A stretch of DNA of 64,000 nucleotides from Atopsyche davidsoni (Eukaryota > Arthropoda > Insecta > Trichoptera > Hydrobiosidae): NCBI GenBank assembly GCA_022113835.1, contig JAILWY010000028.1:1054001-1118000 (forward strand), written 5' to 3'. Of this stretch, positions 33,290 through 44,869 are shown in pieces. Under the pieces are notes generated by a model. It saw nothing but the letters and a program-made list of their open reading frames with translations, ran no database searches and was not told the origin of the DNA. Made by a program: the position numbers and the translations under genes. Position 1 is the stretch's first letter. Each line of letters begins with the position of its first letter.

Positions 33290-34273
33290 CTACCCGCGCC
33301 TCTGGGCCGCTGCAGGCTCAGCCGCAGTCCGCGGATGTCGCAGAGCGCCGAGTCCCAGCCACAGGCCCAGAGCCGAGGCTAAGGGCGTCCAGCCTCGGCA
33401 GCGTGTGATGCGTGTGTTGAAATGGACCCCTTGGGCCATCAACACGTAGGACCCTTCAGCGTGTCCACAACATTGGTCGCGGTTCCGGAGCAGCTCTGAA
33501 ATACAAGCTACACTTTAGACGCTGGCTCGACCCGACTCCGGCAGTAACTCGGGCCTCTCGCCCTCTGCCGCTTGTCGGGTGCGGAAGCGGCCTCGGACGT
33601 GCTCGACTTGTCTCGACGAAAATGGAAACTCACGAGCAACACTAGACCTCTGGTTATTGTAAAAAATACCCTCAACGGCAAGATCGGTTTAAAAAGCAAA
33701 CACGTGTACGGATGCGCCGGCAATGCTGCTCAACTGAACTCATCGAATTTTCACAATTCAACGGTAAAACCGAAACGGAAGATTTCTATATTCCCCAAGA
33801 GGTGTGCTTGAAAGTAATCGTGGCGCTAAGGAGCCAAATGTGCTCACCGTTCTTCTCCTGTGGCTCACCAGCCTCGAGCGGGGCGGGGGCGGCTCCAGAC
33901 TGCCGCCTCGCATCCCCTGGACAGAACACAATCTTATCTCAGCATTAAGAGTGTCCATAATTATGAAAGTGGCTGTGTAATATATTTCTTGTTTCGAGAT
34001 ATTTCATATTTTACTATTCAATATTTTTGACGGAGAGTACTTGGTGGAATTCCATTTTAATATTTTAAATAGAATTTAAATAGACTTGAGTGATTTTTCC
34101 ACATGTTAATTTTTATCGGTGACTTTATTAGTCCTGAATAATTGAAATTTATTTTGAATGTAAAATGACGGTGTGACAATAGAGGTATACGAGTATAATG
34201 CTCTCAACTCACCCGTCTGCTCGCGCAGGTCCTCGCCCGCGGCCGTGTGGTTGGGAAGAGGCATGCTTTTCGT
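33290..34273 (-). CDS. Copy Z of the novel minus-strand gene family (three exons)
   Basis: Exon b 34,213-34,273 (acceptor GATGTTTTCAG, donor G/GTGAGT) encodes TKSMPLPNHTAAGEDLREQT. Exon c 33,848-33,916 (acceptor TTCTGTCCAG, donor G/GTGAGC) encodes DARRQSGAAPAPLEAGEPQE. Exon d 33,290-33,495 (acceptor TTGTATTTCAG) encodes ELLRNRDQCCGHAEGSYVLM, then RCRGWTPLASALGLWLGLGA and a Pro/Ala/Arg tail with stop TAG. Both joins are phase 1. Exon c aligns with RQPTSAPVQLEAQ...EEN of X and Y, and exon d has the same plan of Cys-containing part plus hydrophobic segment. A start could be the ATG inside exon b, or exon b may join an upstream exon ending in phase 0 (see 38,814-38,879). I do not recognise the family. 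Confidence 0.5.
34020..34128 (-). repeat. Half-copy of dispersed foldback repeat
   Basis: Reverse arm from TTGACGGAGAGTACTTGGTG to CCACATGTTAATTTTTATCG and GGTGAC, where it breaks off. Confidence 0.7.
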
Positions 34274-34616
34274 CTGAAAACATCAAATCAAAAATGTTAT
34301 ACATATTTATATTTATTACCTGAGAACAAAAAAAGGACGAAACGCTCCATTACATCAAATAACGTAGGTAATATTGTTACGAAATATCCATTCTTATTGT
34401 TGAGTAGGTATACGTTTTACTATTATAAATACTATAAGAATACAAGCGGGCAAGAATATTTTCAGTTTTTGTCTTAAACAATTCGCACATACGCTCTTAA
34501 AATAAACTGACGACTTGTTGTGGTCAGTGGCTGATGCACAATTCTGGCTCTTGCGAAAGCCTTTATGAATTGGAATTTACCTCAACGCTTTGGACGTTGA
34601 GGTAAATTCCATAGAC

Positions 34617-34800
34617 CATGGGTGGCCAACCTTTTTCAGCAGCCGGAGTACATTAACACTAAACATACACACCGGTCAATTTGATCGGTTGGATACTTTG
34701 GTATAGAAAATGCGCATATAATTTTATCTTTTTTGCACATTTGACTTCATGACTTTTTCTATCTATTGAATACAAGTATATATCCTATTTTTTTAGAAAT
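34617..34800. mobile_element. hAT-like end interrupted by a piggyBac end fragment
   Basis: CATGGGTGGCCAACCTTTTT resembles hAT terminal repeats. Within it, at ATTAACACTAAACATACACA, begins a piggyBac end like that at 43,791, including GGTCAATTTGATCGGT and AAAATGCGCATATAATTTTA. Only ~150 bp of piggyBac remains. Confidence 0.45.
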
Positions 34801-35750
34801 ACTCAGGGGAGCCGAAATGCGGTGTTTGGAAACACTGGCAAAACACTTGGAAACACCGTATTGCCTCCGCTCTATATATTTAAGCAAATTGAACTAGAAA
34901 AGATTTTACAAAGAACAAAGACATTCCCGCCCCTATAAAATTACTTAGCTACAACCTACAATATTAAAATCAGTTGTTATTTTATAGTTTTAAAAGAAAC
35001 GGAGGGGTGCGCTTAATAGACTTATAAAAAGCGAGGACGCACTTACAACCGACTGTTCTGAGACAACGTCCATTAGGGTGGAGTTGGTCTTCGATCAATC
35101 GAATCATATTCGGAACTGCATCGCAAAATGCTACCGTCGCCTATTTTCTGAACAGCGCATTTTAACTTAATTATCTGACCGGATGGCCAGGAAAGTGCTG
35201 CAGTCCTTAAGTTCATCGCCTACTTCCGATTGAAGTATTTTTTCTTTGTAATTTTCATGATACATAAATCAAAGTTGCCATCATCTCTATGCGCGTTTGG
35301 TATGTTCATTTAAAAAATTGTTTTGATATATAGGGAGCCGGGCGATCGTTACGAGGCATTGGTGACGTCTCGTTTCTTGATTGCGGAATCAAGTAAAACT
35401 TGTGCAAGTTATCATAAAACGTATCTGGAACATTGTCGTTTGTTATTTTAATGTCTGATGTTGGATGGACTGGAAATGTCTGTAGGGTTTTTATATTTAT
35501 ATTATTTTATTTAATTATTTTAAATCTCTCCAAGTCCGTTGAAGTAAGCTAATCAGGGGTAATTGACTTAGCCGATTACAACAAAATATGATTTATCTTT
35601 AGTTTTATATAATTAAGATAAGAAGAATTACTTTAAATGGCTGGCCAGAATACGAGCCGCCCGGCGCAGACAGCCCCCTCGCCCAGGTGCTCTACTGCTA
35701 ACACGAGCGCGACACTATAGCGGTAATAAGCCATTGACGTCCCTTTATTT
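34801..35750. other. Spacer containing a 200-bp repeat shared with 40,375-40,585
   Basis: At 35,040-35,240 and 40,375-40,585 both carry GGAGTTGGTC/GGGTAGGTC, TCGAT.AATCGAAT.ATATTC, AGCGGCGCATTTTAACCTAA-type sequence and a following GTTCAT block. A low-copy repeat of unknown type. No gene recognised. Confidence 0.5.
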
Positions 35751-35839
35751 TGGGGCGTTTTTTTAAGTTTCGCCCTAGTGAAGAACTTAAAAGAGGACTG
35801 AATCATGATTTTTAACTAAAATGAATATTGGTCAGAAAG

Positions 35840-36400
35840 CTAGTGGTCGCGGGGCCTATCCGTGCGATTATTCTGCTGACACTGCTTGGATGCCACCGCA
35901 CGTTTAAAGATTCCATCGAAAAAAATCGTCCGAAACAATTAATTTTACCCTTAACAGAATTCGAAACAATAAATATCGTAAACAAATTCAAAATAGTGCT
36001 TGGGAGCATTTTACAGAAAAAGCGCATCTAAAAATGCATGATAATGCAGTTTACCGCTGTAATGCACCATGAGATGGATGGTTATTAAAAAAACAGTGTC
36101 TAATATAAATCTTGTTTGATGTGAATGTATTTAAAAATTACGCGAAAGTAAATAAAACGAGGAAAATAAATGATATTTGATAATCCAAAACAGAATGGAA
36201 GCAAAAAAGCAGGAGGCCGCTAGCAAAAATTTAGGGAAGCCAAAGGGTAATTGCAAATTACTGAACGCAAATAACATTTATACCAAATGAGGACTCTTTC
36301 TTGGTATCTGGAGACCATTTATTTTATATAACTATTTAGAAAACAATAATCCCAGCCGGCCGATGCCATAACTACTCCTCGGGTGAGTCTGAATATGCTG
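35840..36400 (+). repeat. Dispersed repeat family R3, copy 2
   Basis: Matches 17,580-18,045 in the same orientation (AGAAAAAGCGCATCTAAAAA, AATGCAGTTTACCG, GAGGACTCTTTCTTGGTATC, CAATAATCCCAGCCGGCC). It ends at ACTACTCCTCGGGTGAGTCT. Confidence 0.75.
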
Positions 36401-36575
36401 GCGCCGTGCCGGTTGCCTGCTGGCAGGCGGAGCGAGCGAGCCCGGCCGGTTGCCTGCCGCCAGGCGAAGCGAGGCCGGGCAGAGGCGCAGAGGTGCTGCG
36501 CCGGTTGCCTGCCGCCAGGCGGAGTGAGGCCTCGCCGCCCCCAGGCTGGCATGGAGCCACGCAAAGCTGCAAAGC
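36400..36575. repeat. GC-rich repeat with CCGGTTGCCTGC units
   Basis: Three copies of a unit with CCGGTTGCCTGCCGCCAGGC. A diverged single unit (GGTTGCCTGTCGCTAGGCGG) occurs at 38,428-38,447 in the third R3 copy, so this is an expansion inside R3. Confidence 0.7.
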
Positions 36576-36639
36576 TCCCCGGGAGAGCCTCGGAGCACCA
36601 TAATGACAAGAAAAAACCTCAACAGCCAGACAATTACGC

Positions 36640-37147
36640 TTAACTCAACTATGATTGCCTACTCGCTCACCAAAGACTCTGTCGGCTCGATCGGTGCAAT
36701 GACCGACGCATAATCCTGGCATTTATGAAAAGGATCAAACATGGATTGGCCAATTGGTTAAAAGATAACAGCCTCATTTAAAATGAATATTTTTTATTAC
36801 AAGTTTAACCATTCTGAGGTAGATTTAGAAGAGGTTTTCTCAAATGTTATTTATCAAATGCTCAGGATGCGACACGGACACAGACAAATATCTAATAGAT
36901 CTCTTGGTGTCAACTTGATTTTTCATAGTGACGTGGAGAGCACTCGCAGGACGCCGAGCGCCGGGCTGTGTTTTGTAAAGTTGTGAATATTCAAAATATC
37001 TACAGGTTTTGTCGCACTATTCGGGGATCGGGTTTACATGACTCAATTGTACTTCTTGAAGCATCTCAATATTTATTCTGAGAAAGACCCATAAGAGGTC
37101 CCACTCCACCCCCGAGATCTGCTTTCCGAGCTTTGTATTATTGATAT
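36640..37147. other. Spacer, no gene recognised
   Basis: Short ORFs only; no domain or splice-bounded exon supported. Confidence 0.4.
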
Positions 37148-37149
37148 TT

Positions 37150-37425
37150 TCAAACAAATTTTTTTTCCAAGTTATTATTTTTATTGTGACTAGTTGTGCC
37201 TACTTATTTCGTTGGCATTTTAAACGAAGAATCTTTTGAAAATACCAACGAGATAGGTTGGCAAAAATAGTCACGATAAATACAAAAACTGGGAAAAATC
37301 ACAAATATTTGTATTTAAAAATGTCAAAATGGCATTCCACCACTTTCTGTGAAAAATATTGAAAATTCTTGTATTGACAAATATTTTTGAAAAACTAATG
37401 TCGACCCCCATTTCACCGTTGCCCG
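37150..37425. repeat. Foldback repeat, full inverted copy
   Basis: TTATTTCGTTGGCATTTTAA pairs with TTGAAAATACCAACGAGATA, and the arms continue with GTGACTAGTTGTGCC against TTGGCAAAAATAGTCAC. More diverged than the X and Y copies. Confidence 0.65.
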
Positions 37426-37984
37426 TAGCAAGTATATTTATTGGAACCAGCTTGCAGAACATTATTGCAAAACCGAGTAACTGTTTATTTTAAGTAGAAT
37501 AAAATCGATGCTTTATTTAATTATGGGTTGGTTCACAAAATAGAGCAAAGGCAAACAATTCATTATTGCGGAAAGTCGTAGGGTGAAATATAAATTTTCC
37601 TGTGATGCTTTTTAGCGTCTGGACCTCCCCCCTCGCAAATGTAATTACCGCATGTCGGAGGCAAGTAACAAAGGCATTGGAAAAATACACCATGTACGTC
37701 TCGCATAAACACAGTCAGTGGAGTACCTCGACGATCGATCCGCCACTATGGGAATTAGCGCGTATTATTATGAAGTATTAAATAAATCCGTATTTTTTAC
37801 CCATGCATGTATAAGTGTATAAAATATATTTATCTAATAAAATATCGACTCTTGGTCAAACGAATTAAATTCTTGCTTACTCGCTACGACACTGTGCCTG
37901 GAGCAACTGGCCCTGGCAGCCGCAGATAATCCCACCTGTATCGCAAAAATCCAGGGCTTTTAGTTTATTTAGTTTATCATAAAT

Positions 37985-38460
37985 CATAGAACGTTGGAAA
38001 GTGTAATATTTAAAACATTGTAATAAAATACTTTTATGATTTTTTCACGTGCATGATGATGCAATGTAAATGTATATCACAAAAATATTGTATTTAAAAT
38101 ATTATAATGGAATTTCACCGAGAGCTCTCTGTTAAAAATATTTAATTTATTTAATAATAAACGATCGAGGTCTAGTGATAGCACCCCGCAGCCGACGAGA
38201 CGGGGTGGACATCGGAGTACCATGCCATACCTTCTTAATTTACGTTTTAAGATTCCATTAGGCCTAGTGAAAAAAAATCGTCCAAAACAATTATTTATAC
38301 CATAAACAGAATTAGGAAACAATCCACATCGAAAAAATGGATCGTTTGGGTGTTGGAGTCTCTGATGAACCGCGAGGCATTAAATGCCCCTCGAGTAGGT
38401 CTGAATGTGCTGATGGGCTGAGGCGCTGGTTGCCTGTCGCTAGGCGGAACGAGCCACAGG
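37985..38460 (+). repeat. Dispersed repeat family R3, copy 3 (partial)
   Basis: Shares TGATGATGCAATGTAAATGT, TTTCACCGAGAGCTCTCTGT and GGCCTAGTGAAAAAAAATCG with copy 1 (17,325 onward). It ends in the single CCGGTTGCC-like unit. Confidence 0.65.
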
Positions 38461-38487
38461 ACCCCCATAAAAGGATATTGCCAACGT

Positions 38488-38610
38488 AAAAGGTTGGCGG
38501 AACCGGTCACCAATTAAATTAAACATGTGGAAAAATCACAAAGGCATTTTATTTAAAATATTACAATGGAATTCCAGCGAGCACTCTCTGTCAAAAATAA
38601 TGGATACTTA
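38488..38610 (+). repeat. Half-copy of dispersed foldback repeat
   Basis: GGTTGGCGGAACCGGTCACC, then ATGTGGAAAAATCACAAAGG, TTACAATGGAATTCCAGCGA and GCACTCTCTGTCAAAAATAA. This is the clearest full-length single arm. Confidence 0.75.
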
Positions 38611-38813
38611 AACTGAAAAAAGTTTAAGCAGATGCTACAAATTTTCCTGATAACTTCGATACGTTTTTAACTTGACCTACAAAGCCGCTCGCGGGATGGG
38701 GGGGCTCTGAAAATAATAAAGGACCCACTAACCCACTCACCTCGGTATAATGAAGTAGGGAAGTTCAGAAGGCTGGACTCTGGTCGGGAGCTGCGGAGCA
38801 CGACTTCACTCAC

Positions 38814-38879
38814 CTGTGGCGGGCCGGCGACTGGTGGGATGTAAGTGCGACCCTCTCCCGGCTCCCCCGGCTCTCCAGT
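38814..38879 (-). CDS. Possible exon encoding TGEPGEPGEGRTYIPPVAGP
   Basis: A 66-bp open stretch bounded by CAG on the 5' side and CAG/GTGAGT on the 3' side, phase 0 to 0. It contains Gly-Glu-Pro triplets, then TYIPPVAGPPQ. It would join in frame to exon b of gene Z (phase 0 start). Similar GAGCCGGGAGAGCCGGGAG sequence lies between exons b and c in A, X and Y (18,385, 25,145, 57,990), there without clear splice sites. The polypyrimidine tract is weak. Tentative. Confidence 0.35.
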
Positions 38880-39132
38880 CTGGCTCCTCACTCCACTCCG
38901 CGCTCTGCACCGGATATTTCATTATTATTTTGCTGTACTGCATTCGACCGTTTGAAAATCGACAAGCTACCTTAACTAATCATTTGAATTTACTATAAAG
39001 TTTGAACTTAAACCGAAGGTTTAATTTCATTTTTATACAAAACATTAAGCTATACAGATATTGGTTATCGCGCAAGGCACCGAGTGAATAAAAAAGTTAC
39101 TTCTATAAGATACCCTTGTCAGGTCCACTCAC

Positions 39133-39185
39133 CCAGCCGAATATAGCCCATCGAGACCCGCCATATTTTTTGGTAGCCTGACCCC
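39133..39185 (-). CDS. Possible small exon
   Basis: A 53-bp stretch with acceptor TTTACCCTAG and donor GG/GTGAGT. One frame reads GVRLPKNMAGLDGLYSAG. Only the splice signals and the open frame support it; its partner exons are unknown. Confidence 0.2.
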
Positions 39186-39465
39186 CTAGGGTAAACATTG
39201 ACAACTAAACTGCCGCTGAAGCTGATGCTTATGACCTCCGGAAAAAAACTTGAATAATTATAAATATTAAGCGTTTTTTTTATTGGTAAGCGCAATGCTT
39301 GCTAAACATCATAAGACGAGAATGTATAAAGCGTGGCTAAGAAGTCGGGTATGGTCAAGGTGCCACTTTCCAAAAAGCAAGTCCTGGCAAGGGAACAGTC
39401 CTCTTCCGAGGTTTGGAAACACTGGAACTGGTTTGCATACTGTATGCGTCGCTGGTTCCTATACA

Positions 39466-39530
39466 ACAGTGGTGCTCAAAGTGTTGACCGCGGTCTAGCA
39501 GTCGACCACGTAACTTTTCCTAATCGTCCG
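39466..39530 (+). mobile_element. hAT-like terminal sequence
   Basis: CAGTGGTGCTCAAAGTGTTG resembles the CAGTGGTTCTCAAAC ends of hAT elements. The matching right end was not found; the coding remnant at 41,215-41,690 may belong to it. Confidence 0.35.
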
Positions 39531-39790
39531 TCTGTCTGATACGTAAACATCCCTATGTTTAAAAATAGCTATAATTACATATAAACCACAATATTCAAAG
39601 CTTGTCGAAAATATCCAATGTCATGTTTCCAGCGCGTCCTCTGAGATTTAATAAAAAATAATGTATTTACAATAACATTGTTTGCATTAATAATAAAAAA
39701 ATAAATGAACATATTGTTATATTTTTAAACTTATTAATTTTTTGAGAAAAAATCTTTATTTTCTCTTATTAAATAACTTGATATTGAATA

Positions 39791-40057
39791 TCCTCCCCAC
39801 TCTCCCCATTCTGTTCCGAATAAATTTTGAGTAGTGGACTTGGTATAATTGTGGAGAGATGTGCTCTGGAAGTACCTCGTAGAGGTGGGGGGCTCCCACT
39901 ATTGTTTCTGCAGCCTGTTGCAGAAGGAGTATCAGATCTAAATGCCGGCGCTTTGTAAGGAGAGGATCATATAACAGTGCTACTGGGCAGAAGCAATACA
40001 AAGACTTTTCTTTCAAATATAAAACTACGGTGTAGAAGGACCCGGGGACCCACTACA
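39791..40057. mobile_element. LTR-like dispersed repeat, copy 1
   Basis: Pairs with 49,962-50,228: both contain CTCTCCCCATTCT, GTAGTGGACTTGG/GTAGTAGACTTGG, TGCTCTGGAAGTACCT and end GGGGACCCACTACA. Copy 2 starts TGTTTCC and ends ACTACA, as an LTR would. No clear target duplication. Confidence 0.5.
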
Positions 40058-40589
40058 CTATTTCCCCCTTAAAAAACAATTAACGCTGGCTCAGGAAATG
40101 CATATTTTCAGTGAGATGGTCGCCTCCTCTGTGGAATGGCAACTGAAGAAGAAAAATATTAAATATGTACGATAATATCTATATTTATTTTTAATCTAAA
40201 CTTATGTTTGTTTTAAATTACTACTTACGTACACAATGTTGGTAGGCCGCCGCCTATAATCTAAACATACAGGTCGCCCGTAGTGATCAAAAGTGTGGCT
40301 ACCTTTGCCATAAAATAATAAAATAATTACAATATGAATTTTAAAAATGTGTAAGTAATTCCCCGGCCGAGGGTGCGGAAGCCCTGACGACGATGAGACG
40401 ATGAGGCGATGTCCACTGGGTGGGGTAGGTCCTCGATAAATCGAATTATATTCCGACCTGCAACGTAAAAAGCTCCCCCCGCTTGTTTTCCGAGCGGCGC
40501 ATTTTAACCTAATTATCAGACCGGGTACGCAACAAAGTGCTCACTATAAAGTTCATAAGCCAACTTTAAAATGAATTGCTTTTGTTTTG

Positions 40590-41210
40590 AATTTTCACGT
40601 TGCATTAATTGTGGGTTCTGGTTATCATCATCGCATGTCTAGCCTTCGATATTTGATACGTACATTTATTCAACTGTTTTTGCCGGCAAATTAAGAATGA
40701 ATATAAGTAATGAAATGCAATATATATATATTTATTTATTGTGCATTTGAGAAATAAAATATATGTTAATATATATATAAAATATACATTATTGTACGGT
40801 GCATACGAAAAATAGAAACTAAGAATTATAAACTGCGGTTAACTTTTTTTAATTAAAAATATGTGAAAAAATTTGTTTCGTTTTTTATCCAAGGGGCCGA
40901 TCCCTTTGACAGATCCATTTTCGAGTTTTTTAATATTTTTTTGCGAAAAATCTACTACACCAATAGAAAAAAATTTAATGTCAAAAGTCAGATTTATTCC
41001 TTCTTCTACAGATAAGGTTTTTTTTATTTATTATAAATTTACTTTTAATATGAATTATGTGTTTCCCCAATTGATGTTTAGGAATTTGGAGGTCATTATG
41101 ACCGACGGATCTAGAACCGTAAGAATTTAGGTGTCCTTTATAAAATTGGAATTAAAGGATCACATATAAACCTATGGAAAGGAATTAGTTCGAAAACTTT
41201 TTTAATATTC
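40590..41210. other. AT-rich spacer, no gene recognised
   Basis: A plus-strand ORF at 40,873-41,130 may belong to the decayed hAT element that follows, but shows no clear motif. Confidence 0.35.
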
Positions 41211-41214
41211 TGTA

Positions 41215-41700
41215 AATTAAAAAATTTGCAGAAGAAAAGTCAGATCAAATCAAATTAACACAAGAATTTTCTGTAGTTATTCAATCGATAATCAACGAGT
41301 TTTCTTCAAGATTTAAACAATTCAGGAGATTTGAAAAGTCATCAAAATTTATTTTATATCCAGACACACTATCAGCAGATGACATCAATTTGGAGATTTT
41401 TGAGTAAATCTAGAAGATATTGAAATGCAATTAATCTAATTCCAATTGAGTTCGATATGGTAACAAAAATTTGTTGATTTGAGAAATGATTTGGAAATAA
41501 TTGAAAGCGATCGATTAACAAACATTATAAATAAAAATGCAAAAGAAGAAATAATGAGAAACTGGCAGGCCATTCCAGAAATCATTAGTGATTTAAAAAA
41601 GCTGGCGAGACTTACATATGCTTGTGAGTCATTATTTTCAGAAATGAATTTCACAAAATGTAATTCAAGAAAGAGAATGGCTGATTAATGTAGTTTGTCG
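41215..41700 (+). pseudogene. hAT-type transposase C-terminal remnant
   Basis: Pieces read FSVVIQSIINEFSSRFKQFR then FILYPDTLSADDINLEIFE, and then, in the open stretch at 41,479-41,688, DLEIIESDRLTNII...NWQAIPEIISDLKKLARLTY and ACESLFSEMNFTKCNSRKRM. This follows the C-terminal region of hAT transposases of the ZBED/SCAND3/GTF2IRD2 type (the dimerisation block L..L.STY.CE.LFS.MN..KSK.R). Stops separate the pieces. Confidence 0.7.
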
Positions 41701-42282
41701 TGTGTATTTTACTAAAATTGACAAAATATAAACCAGATATTTAAAATTTTTCATTGAATTTACAACAGCCAAAATCTCATTGATAAATAACTAATGTCTA
41801 TTTTAAATTGATTACAACTTTATTTTTAAGAAACTCTAATGCAATTTTTAAGGTTGTGAATAAAATTTAGAAATTTTATTTTGTTTGTTAATTATTTTTA
41901 CTGCTGCCCATGCCACACAAACGAAAAATAATATTTGATGATTTTTGGTACGCGGACCCATTTGGTTGCGTGAGTGAGGTTTGATAGAGTTTGACTGAGA
42001 GCCCATAATATTCCTGGGAATTTTTTTTTTTGCTGTTTGCTGTTCTTCTGCGAGACATTTCCATGCTTACTTGGTACTCAGCAAATGTAAAGCGTGTCTT
42101 TATCTAAGATATAACATCCCTTCCTCATTACTTATATAGTACATCTCAAAAGAGATTTTTATGCATATTTTTTCATACATAAACTCTATAATGAAAATAA
42201 AGAAATACATGTACTTAGAAATACACTCTATCACCTAAGCCACACCTTGTAAGCCCCACAATCTGCGTGCAGGATCAGAGTG

Positions 42283-42622
42283 TACACGCTTGTGTACACT
42301 TGTTTAATGCGGGTTTTGATGTGTTTCGTCAGTGAACTCTTTGGTAACAATAATTTATTTCAATACTAGTGATGTATGAAAAATGCAATTTGGCAGTTAT
42401 ACTAGAACAAATTTCATTTTGTAATACAGACTGTGAACAGAATTATGAGCAAAAAGAAAATTTTATTGTTTTTTATTTTATGTAATAAACCTTTTTAACT
42501 TGTTTCCTATTATAATGTAAAGTTAGACCATGTTATAATGTGTTAATCATTATTGTGAATACTTATGTCGATAAATAATTTTTTTTTGTGATTTTACTGC
42601 ACTGTACACAAGCGTGTACAAC
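42283..42622. repeat. Inverted GTGTACACGCTTGTGTACAC motif pair
   Basis: GTGTACACGCTTGTGTACAC at about 42,284 and TGTACACAAGCGTGTACA at about 42,604 are inverted copies 300 bp apart; each is nearly palindromic. They lie just before the piggyBac-like N-terminus and may be subterminal repeats. Confidence 0.5.
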
Positions 42623-42677
42623 AAGCAGTTCCGTTAAATAATTATTAATATATTGCCGATATTTCTAAGGTTCTACA

Positions 42678-43312
42678 ATGGCCACTCGTCGTATCTTTAC
42701 AAGCCAAAATTACTATTTTGGACTTGATGAAGCCATTCAATCTATAATGGCGGATGAAAACGATGATGTCGAATACAATTTTCTTTTATTGCCACTGGTT
42801 TCTGCTGTTGTGATTGATGAATAATAAGGAAATGATGACGATTTGATTTTTAAAATCCCTCCGAGAGTTGTGCCAGGTACTATTAAGGTAATTCATCATC
42901 GTCCCGATCGTGATGCTTCGGACTGGGATGACGAGCTGCTTTTTATTCTGAAACATCTGCAAAAGCTAAAAAAGCATGCCTGAAGCATGCCATGAAGAGT
43001 CCGCATGGAGAAAAACTTCATCTTTATATAGAACAACCTACAACGTTACCGATGCCAAAAAAGTTAAGTGGAATCCATGAAAGACCACAACCCTGTTATA
43101 TTGTTAGAGAAATTATTTTATGTTGGTGTATTATCAGTCAAGTGTTTAAAATGAAATCTCTATCTTACTTCATTCAGAAAAACTCATGCCAGTGGGAAGT
43201 TTTCCATGAAAATAGGTCTGTAGTTTTCATGAAAGGCGTTTGTGTTGAGCGACCGTGTTTTAGTCAATTTTACTACAAATCCAGTCGTGTACAGGCCTTT
43301 ATTTTATAATTA
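42678..43312 (+). pseudogene. piggyBac-like transposase N-terminal remnant
   Basis: Starts MATRRIFTSQNYYFGLDEAI, then an acidic stretch (MADENDDVEYNF), a stop, PPRVVPGTIKVIHHRPD and SDWDDE. This is the acidic N-terminal plan of piggyBac proteins (R-R-I-F...DEA, DWDDE). The second part (42,992-43,309) is open but I can only place it loosely. TTAA ends were not identified. Confidence 0.5.
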
Positions 43313-43319
43313 TCTATTG

Positions 43320-43790
43320 TATTTCAAAAACATTTTTTTTTATAAACCTTTTATTTATCGTAGAATATATCAATAAATAACAATTAAAGTGATTAATGAT
43401 CTTATCAAGCTCTAAGCTCTTGGCTTACTCTATGAAGTTGGCTTCAACTGTTGTGTAATGCTGTTGCCAAGTGTTGTCATAAATGTGGCCACAACTAAAG
43501 AACAATCGTTATATTGGACATTTCATGTATCAATATAATTTTTCTTAGTCTCTCACTTGAGTTAGAGGTAAGCTGAGAAAGACTCTCGTGTCGTGCGGGC
43601 CATACTCGCATATGAAAACATTCATTCGATCCTCCACTTCGGTGAATTTACTTCTACTCTTCATTTTTGTATTTATCTGGTAGGCGCATGCGGGAAAGTA
43701 CATTTCAAAAGACTCTCCCGTAGTATAAGATAAATAAAAAATTCTCGTAATTTCTTTTTTTGGTAATTTCTGTATATTTTTTAGTATTAC
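43320..43790. other. Spacer, no gene recognised
   Basis: No ORF or repeat that I can name. Confidence 0.4.
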
Positions 43791-44862
43791 TTAACACTAA
43801 ACATACCATAACCTGTCAAATGACCGGTTTTGTAGTGTGATATAGAAAATGCTCATATAATTTTATCTTTTTTGCAAATTTGACTTCATGACGTTTTTCT
43901 ATTTATTAAATACAAGTAATATTCAATTTTTTTTTTTTGTATTGTGTATTTTTTGAGTTATGATTGTAGTATACCCATTACTACCACAACCGGTCAATTG
44001 ACCCGTAGAACAATTCATTGGTTTATAAGGTTATCGGATCAGAAATTATGATGTACATGCGTTTTCAACATATTGCATTCAGTTAGTTGCAAATTTCTTC
44101 AAAGACTGTTGTGTAGTTAGTTCAACCAAGATATGAATCAGAAATTCAAGAATGTGCCTGAAATTTTAGATTGAAAGTAGCATTTTAGTACCGAAGCCCA
44201 GTGTGTTACCCAATATAATATTGATGTCAGAAGTGGGGTACATAACATAAGAAAAGGAAACAAAAACTAAAAGTATTGGTAGGTAGCTTTTATTTTATTT
44301 TGATAGCTTTACTCCATTACTAATACAGGTTACTCTTTACGCAGAAAAATGTCGAAACAATCAAGACAGTACAAGTTCTTAGAAGATATAAGTAATATTG
44401 ACGAAGAGTTTTCGGAAAGGTTTAGGTTCGTAAGAGTTGAGGCCCCACAGGATATGCAAAATGTCATATTATGAAGGGTAAAGCTAAGACTGCATTTTCG
44501 TTGATAATTGACCACCATGCTATGAATCATACAAGAATATGCACAATAGAAGAAGCAAAGAGTGTTAGGAACCGATTGGAGTTTATCTCAAGAGAAATTA
44601 GATGCATTTATTGCAATTTTATATGCACAAGGTGCATATGGAGCAAATAATTCGAAAGTTTCTTTTTTGTGGAATAACTATGAGCAGAAATAATTTTACA
44701 GAAATTCTCAAATTTATCCGTTTTGATAAAAAAGTTAACGGAGCCAACATTTGAAAACAGACAAATTCACCATGATATCTATGATAAGGAATAAATTCAT
44801 TCCGGTCATTTGACCGGTTGTAGTAAAAATAGGTATATATCAAGTGCTGGTACGTTTAGTAA
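43791..44862 (+). mobile_element. Internally deleted piggyBac of the 53,858 family
   Basis: Left end TTAACACTAAACATACC with subterminal TGTCAAATGACCGGTTTTGT. Right end CCGGTCATTTGACCGGTTGT...GTACGTTTAGT (to ~44,860); the right TTAA is lost. The coding start MSKQSRQYKFLEDISNIDEE (from 44,349) and a later piece matching GANHLKDSFLWNN and DILKFIRFDKK survive. Most of the catalytic region is deleted. Confidence 0.8.
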
Positions 44863-44869
44863 AATGTCA

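Noticed and set aside
36319..36643. ORFs over the CCGGTTGCCTGC repeat
   Set aside because: Open on both strands because of the repeated GC-rich unit, which is part of a non-coding dispersed repeat.
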